A DNA stretch of 7,095 nt, from contig DCUN01000031.1 in NCBI GenBank assembly GCA_002327225.1, forward strand, positions 743 through 7,837. Reading direction: 5' to 3'. Shown piece by piece: positions 3,815 to 7,095 of this stretch (the stretch's first letter is position 1; each line of letters begins with the position of its first letter). Made by a program: the position numbers and the translations under genes. A model generated the notes under the pieces. That model worked only from the letters and a program-made list of their open reading frames with translations, was not told where the DNA came from and made no database searches. Source of the DNA: Desulfobulbaceae bacterium UBA2213. Lineage in GTDB: Bacteria > Desulfobacterota > Desulfobulbia > Desulfobulbales > Desulfocapsaceae.

Positions 3815-6259
3815 ATGAAGTTTACCATCGACTGGTTAAATGAGTATGTAGATACTGATGGGTTCACCCCTGCGCAACTGGCTGAGCACCTGACGATGCT
3901 CGGTCTTGAGGTTGATGCGGTAACCGATATTTTTCAGGAACTGGCTGCCATTCAAACCGCGCTTGTCATCTCGGTCGACCGCCATCCTGATGCCGATACC
4001 CTGAGCCTCTGCCAGGTTGCCGTTGGTGCAGAGACCCTGCAGATTGTCTGCGGCGCCCCCAATGTCAGACCAGGCCTTGCGGTCGCCATTGCCCTTCCCG
4101 GCACGACGCTTCCTGACGGGATGAAGATTAAGAAATCAAAGGTTCGGGGGATAGAATCCTTCGGTATGCTCTGTTCCGAACGGGAACTGGGGCTCAGCAC
4201 AGGCCACAGCGGGATCATGGAACTGCCTGCCGATACCCCTCATGGCCAGTCATTTATCCAGGCCCTCGGGTTGAACGATACGCTCGTTGAGGTTGATCTG
4301 ACCCCCAACCGGCCGGACTGCGCCTCGGTTATCGGTATTGCCAGAGAGGTTGCCGGAATTATCGGCAGACCCTTGACCCTGCCGGTAGAGAACGCCGAGA
4401 GGCAAGCCTCCACAGCCGCCTTTTCCGTAGATGTCGAATCTTCAGAGCTCTGCCCCCGTTATGGTGCCAGGCTTATTACCGGGGTCACCATTGCCCCGTC
4501 ACCCTGGTGGCTGCGAAAGCGTCTTCTCTCCATAGGGTTGCGGCCGATCAATAATGTGGTTGATATCACCAATCTGGTGATGATGGAATATGGGCAACCC
4601 CTGCATGCCTTTGATTTTCATACACTGGCCGATAAAAAGATTGTTGTTCGTCATCCAAGAGAGAATGAGCTCGATTTCACGACGCTTGATGGTGTTGTCC
4701 GCAAGATCGATGCCGAGATGCTCATGATCTGTGATGGGGCACACCCTGTTGCCGTGGCCGGGATCATGGGCGGAATGAACTCAGAGGTAAGTGATACCAC
4801 CACGGACATTCTTCTTGAAAGCGCCTGTTTCAATTCAATCTCGATCAGAAAGACGGCGCGGAAACTGAACCTTTCATCCGAGGCCTCCTATCGGTTTGAG
4901 CGAGGCGTTGACCCGGGTGGTTGTCTTCTGGCCATGGAACGGGCCGTCAGGCTGCTCTGTGAGGTAGCCGGTGGAACTGCTGCCCCTGGCGGGATTGATA
5001 AATATTACGGTCAGAAACCTTTCAACACCCTCACCCTGCGTATTGGCCGGACCTCGGATCTTCTCGGTATCCCTCTGGACTACGAAATCATAGAAAAGGC
5101 CTTGACTTCCATTGGTTTTCGCTGCAAAGAGAAAGATGCGGATACCCTGTGGGTGGGCGCTCCCTCTTTTCGGGTAGATATTGAACGTGAAGTTGATCTG
5201 GTTGAAGAGGTTGCCAGGCTGATTGGCTATAATACTATTCCAACAACTCTGCCCACGGTTCAGTTGAGTTATTCCGCCCAGGATAAAAGTAGAACGATCA
5301 GGGCCGAAATAGGCACACTGCTCACTGGAATAGGTTATTTCGAGGCGATCAACTACAGCTTTAGCACTGAAAAACATCTGCAGTGGCTTGGACTTGCGGA
5401 AAATGATCCCCGCTGCCGTTTCGTTCGCCTTGTCAATCCGCTCAGCGAAGAACAGTCGGTCATGCGGACCATGCTGCTGCCTGGTCTTCTCGAAAACGTT
5501 GAGCGCAATATTAATTTTCAGAAGAACGCCATCAAGCTCTTTGAGACCGGCAAGGTCTTCACTCCCATGGGTGTCAATGAACAACCCCTGGAAAAAACAC
5601 GCCTTGCCGGGGTGGTGAGCGGCAATCGTTCTGGAGAATCCTCCCCCTACCATTTCAAGCAGCAGCTCGTTGATTTTCTCGATGCCAAAGGCGCAGTAGA
5701 ATATCTTCTTCAGGAGCTGCGACTTTTGGGGCTTGGCACTCGTGCGCCGCTCAGTTTTTCTCTTCCTGATCAGGACCGCATGGAACCTTTTACCGATCCC
5801 TTGCAATCTCTGACCATAAGCGCCGGAGAACAGGAACTTGGATCTGTATCCAGGATCCTTCCTGCTGTGCTCAGGAAATTCGGCATCAAACAGGATGTGT
5901 TCTTTTTTGATCTTGACCTTGACGCCCTCTGTCAGCTGGAAGCTGTGGCCAAAAACTTCAGTTCGCTTCCTGTTTTTCCGGCAGTGAATCGTGATATTGC
6001 TTTGCTGGTGCCGGAGCACGTAGCCGCCGGGGCGCTGGTCGATGCAGTCCTTCTGGCTGGAGAGTCGCTCATTGAACAGTGTGAGATCTTTGATGTCTAT
6101 CAGGGCGATTCGGTAAAGAGTGGCTATAAGAGCGTCGCCCTGTCGGTGACCTACCGTTCTGCCCAGAAAACGTTGACCGAAAAAAATGTCGAAAAGGTTC
6201 ACCAAAAAATTATTACTATGCTGGGTTCAAAATTTGAAGGAACCCTCAGGACAGGATGA
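3815..6259 (+). CDS. pheT: Phenylalanine-tRNA ligase beta subunit
   Basis: Beta subunit of PheRS; it binds tRNA-Phe and edits misacylated tRNA. The product is 814 residues (E. coli 795) and full length. In order: the N-terminal MKFTIDWLNEYV; an OB-fold tRNA-binding domain (about 40-150, with HPDADTLSLC, CGAPNVRPG and GMLCSERELGL); the B3/B4 editing region (about 210-365, with PINNVVDITN, GQPLHAFDF and ERGVDPGG); the B5 domain (about 403-478, with FRVDIEREVDLVEEVARLIGY); a degenerate synthetase core; and a C-terminal FDX-ACB anticodon-binding domain (about 715-814, with FPAVNRDIALLVP). The ATG at 3815 is preferred for the canonical MKF start. A TTG at 3806 is in frame and only three codons longer, just after an in-frame TGA at 3803. 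Neither has a clear Shine-Dalgarno. No terminator separates it from ihfA. Confidence 0.98.
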   Translation: MKFTIDWLNEYVDTDGFTPAQLAEHLTMLGLEVDAVTDIFQELAAIQTALVISVDRHPDADTLSLCQVAVGAETLQIVCGAPNVRPGLAVAIALPGTTLPDGMKIKKSKVRGIESFGMLCSERELGLSTGHSGIMELPADTPHGQSFIQALGLNDTLVEVDLTPNRPDCASVIGIAREVAGIIGRPLTLPVENAERQASTAAFSVDVESSELCPRYGARLITGVTIAPSPWWLRKRLLSIGLRPINNVVDITNLVMMEYGQPLHAFDFHTLADKKIVVRHPRENELDFTTLDGVVRKIDAEMLMICDGAHPVAVAGIMGGMNSEVSDTTTDILLESACFNSISIRKTARKLNLSSEASYRFERGVDPGGCLLAMERAVRLLCEVAGGTAAPGGIDKYYGQKPFNTLTLRIGRTSDLLGIPLDYEIIEKALTSIGFRCKEKDADTLWVGAPSFRVDIEREVDLVEEVARLIGYNTIPTTLPTVQLSYSAQDKSRTIRAEIGTLLTGIGYFEAINYSFSTEKHLQWLGLAENDPRCRFVRLVNPLSEEQSVMRTMLLPGLLENVERNINFQKNAIKLFETGKVFTPMGVNEQPLEKTRLAGVVSGNRSGESSPYHFKQQLVDFLDAKGAVEYLLQELRLLGLGTRAPLSFSLPDQDRMEPFTDPLQSLTISAGEQELGSVSRILPAVLRKFGIKQDVFFFDLDLDALCQLEAVAKNFSSLPVFPAVNRDIALLVPEHVAAGALVDAVLLAGESLIEQCEIFDVYQGDSVKSGYKSVALSVTYRSAQKTLTEKNVEKVHQKIITMLGSKFEGTLRTG

Positions 6260-6260
6260 T

Positions 6261-6551
6261 ATGAATAAAGACAATCTTACCCGTAAGGAACTGGCAGAGG
6301 TGCTCAATGGTCAACTTGGCTATCCACAAAATAGTTGTGCGGCCCTGGTTGATTCCTTTCTTGAGCGGATGAAGGGCTCTCTTCTTGAGGCAAATTCCAT
6401 TAAACTCGTTCATTTCGGGACCTTTACCGTCCGTGATAAACATCCCAGGCGGGGACGCAACCCGCGTACAGGAGAGGCTATTACCATTAAATCAAGACAG
6501 ATGGTCACCTTTCGTCCGAGCAAACGATTGCGGGAGCAGATTAACGAATAA
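6261..6551 (+). CDS. ihfA: Integration host factor alpha subunit (HU/IHF family)
   Basis: DNA-bending nucleoid protein that works as a heterodimer with IHF-beta in transcription, replication and recombination. The 96-residue product (E. coli 99) starts MNKDNLTRKELAEVL. It has the helical dimerisation part (about 1-45), the beta-sheet with VHFGTFTVRDK, the DNA-intercalating arm signature GRNPRTGEAITI (about 63-74), and the closing VTFRPSKRLRE. The family assignment is firm. IHF-alpha rather than HU is inferred from position after pheT, as in E. coli, and from the RDKHPRRGRNP arm. The ATG lies one base after the pheT stop, with AGGA within the end of pheT, so translation is likely coupled. A longer in-frame start at 6186 overlaps pheT by 74 bases and adds 25 unrelated residues, so it was rejected. 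Confidence 0.95.
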   Translation: MNKDNLTRKELAEVLNGQLGYPQNSCAALVDSFLERMKGSLLEANSIKLVHFGTFTVRDKHPRRGRNPRTGEAITIKSRQMVTFRPSKRLREQINE

Positions 6552-6586
6552 CGTGGTTGCTTTTTATCTTTGAATAGGGGCCAGCT

Positions 6587-6955
6587 TTGAGCATGAGACC
6601 GGAGATACCGGATAAACTTTATTTTAAGATCGGCGAGGTGAGCAAGCTTGCCGGGGTTGCAGCTCATGTCCTGCGCTACTGGGAGTCTGAATTTTCAAAC
6701 ATTCGTCCTTCGCGGGTCAAATCACAGCAGCGCCTCTATCGGCGTGTTGATGTGGAGACTATTCTTACGATCAAGGATCTTCTTCACGAGCAGGGATATA
6801 CGATTGCCGGGGCAAGAAAGTTTCTTGAAAGTGGTCAGGCGGTGACGGTGCAACCGGTTCTGCCCCAGAATGAGGCCGGATGTCTGCAGCAGATAAAATC
6901 TGAGCTTCGTCAGATGAGCGCCCTGTTGAATGATAAAGAGAAGGGCAAGAGGTAA
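6587..6955 (+). CDS. MerR-family DNA-binding protein, effector domain lacking
   Basis: Small regulator of 122 residues with an N-terminal MerR winged helix-turn-helix: FKIGEVSKLAGVAAHVLRYWE (about 13-33), then the wing SQQRLYRRVDVETIL (about 46-60) and KDLLHEQGYTIAGARKFL. The remaining ~40 residues are polar and contain one Cys and no recognisable ligand or metal-binding domain, so the inducer, if any, is unknown. AGGGG (6576-6580) is six bases from TTG 6587 but twelve from the ATG at 6593, which favours the TTG start; the difference is two residues. The gene follows ihfA by 35 bases with no terminator between, so it is probably in the pheT-ihfA transcript. From memory, such a gene often sits beside ihfA in Deltaproteobacteria. 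Targets are unknown. Confidence 0.93.
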   Translation: MSMRPEIPDKLYFKIGEVSKLAGVAAHVLRYWESEFSNIRPSRVKSQQRLYRRVDVETILTIKDLLHEQGYTIAGARKFLESGQAVTVQPVLPQNEAGCLQQIKSELRQMSALLNDKEKGKR

Positions 6956-6985
6956 AATGAAATGTTCTTCCTTATTTACCTTTTG

Positions 6986-7014
6986 TTGACAGCAGGAAAA
7001 ACGCATGGTACAAA
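6986..7014 (+). promoter_or_regulatory. sigma70-type promoter for tRNA-Pro
   Basis: A perfect TTGACA (6986-6991) is followed after 17 bases by TACAAA (7009-7014, 4/6 match to TATAAT). Transcription would start near 7020-7022, a few bases before the tRNA at 7028. This spacing and position make it the best promoter in the window. Confidence 0.75.
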
Positions 7015-7019
7015 CCATG
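7004..7019. repeat. Perfect 6-bp inverted repeat over the tRNA promoter -10
   Basis: CATGGT (7004-7009) and ACCATG (7014-7019) form a perfect palindrome with a 4-base spacer that covers the -10 element. It could be an operator, but a 12-base palindrome can also arise by chance. Confidence 0.4.
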
Positions 7020-7027
7020 AAACATTA

Positions 7028-7095
7028 CGGGGCGTAGCGCAGTCTGGTAGCGCACTTGGCTGGGGGCCAAGTGGCCGGAGGTTCAAATCCTCTCG
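7028..7095 (+). tRNA. tRNA-Pro (anticodon GGG), 3' end outside window
   Basis: The cloverleaf is clear. The acceptor 5' strand is CGGGGCG (7028-7034). The D arm is GCGC...GCGC with AGTCTGGTA in its loop. The anticodon stem CTTGG/CCAAG encloses the loop CTGGGGG, giving anticodon GGG, which reads CCC proline codons. The T arm is GGAGG-TTCAAAT-CCTCT. The window ends after two bases of the acceptor 3' strand, so about five paired bases, the discriminator and any encoded CCA are missing. The sequence closely resembles E. coli tRNA-Pro(GGG). Confidence 0.95.

Noticed and set aside
4874..6205. 443-codon open frame on the minus strand
   Set aside because: It is antisense to pheT, whose protein matches PheRS beta throughout. 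The minus-strand translation shows no recognisable family.

Overview
The window carries the conserved translation block thrS - infC - rpmI - rplT - pheS - pheT - ihfA, all on the + strand, followed by a small MerR-type regulator and the start of a tRNA-Pro(GGG) gene. The gene order through ihfA is that of Escherichia coli, but several details differ. PheS carries a four-cysteine insertion, a MerR-like gene follows ihfA, and the pheS-pheT gap is long and structured. This points to a Gram-negative bacterium of the former Deltaproteobacteria (Desulfobacterota, perhaps a Desulfobulbales-type sulfur bacterium). That assignment is inferred from gene content and family resemblance; no search was run.

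Layout. 1-785: the last ~260 codons of thrS. 786-976: a leader with two candidate stem-loops. 977-1522: infC, which very probably starts at an AUU codon as in E. coli. 1523-1654: an AT-rich gap with a possible internal promoter and a hairpin before rpmI (1655-1852). 1853-1961: a gap with an 11-bp hairpin before rplT (1962-2318). 2352-2392: a strong intrinsic terminator closing the IF3/L35/L20 unit. 2524-3537: pheS. 3538-3814: a 277-base gap with a nested stem, a second compound stem, a 24-bp tandem repeat, a 35-codon mini-ORF with two Phe codons, and a terminator-like hairpin with a T-tract ending 19 bases before pheT. 3815-6259: pheT. 6261-6551: ihfA, one base after pheT. 6587-6955: the MerR-like gene. 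6986-7014: a good sigma70-type promoter. 7028-7095: tRNA-Pro, cut by the window edge.

How the genes work together. ThrRS and PheRS (alpha and beta subunits) charge tRNAs. IF3 controls initiation fidelity and subunit dissociation. L35 and L20 are 50S proteins. IHF-alpha is a nucleoid architectural protein traditionally co-transcribed with pheT. The coding genes are orthodox. The unusual signal is in the control regions: the AUU start of infC (the classical IF3 autoregulation device), hairpins before each ribosomal protein gene, and an attenuator-like arrangement placed between the two subunit genes of PheRS rather than ahead of both. No mobile element, CRISPR array, defence system or previously undescribed coding system was found.
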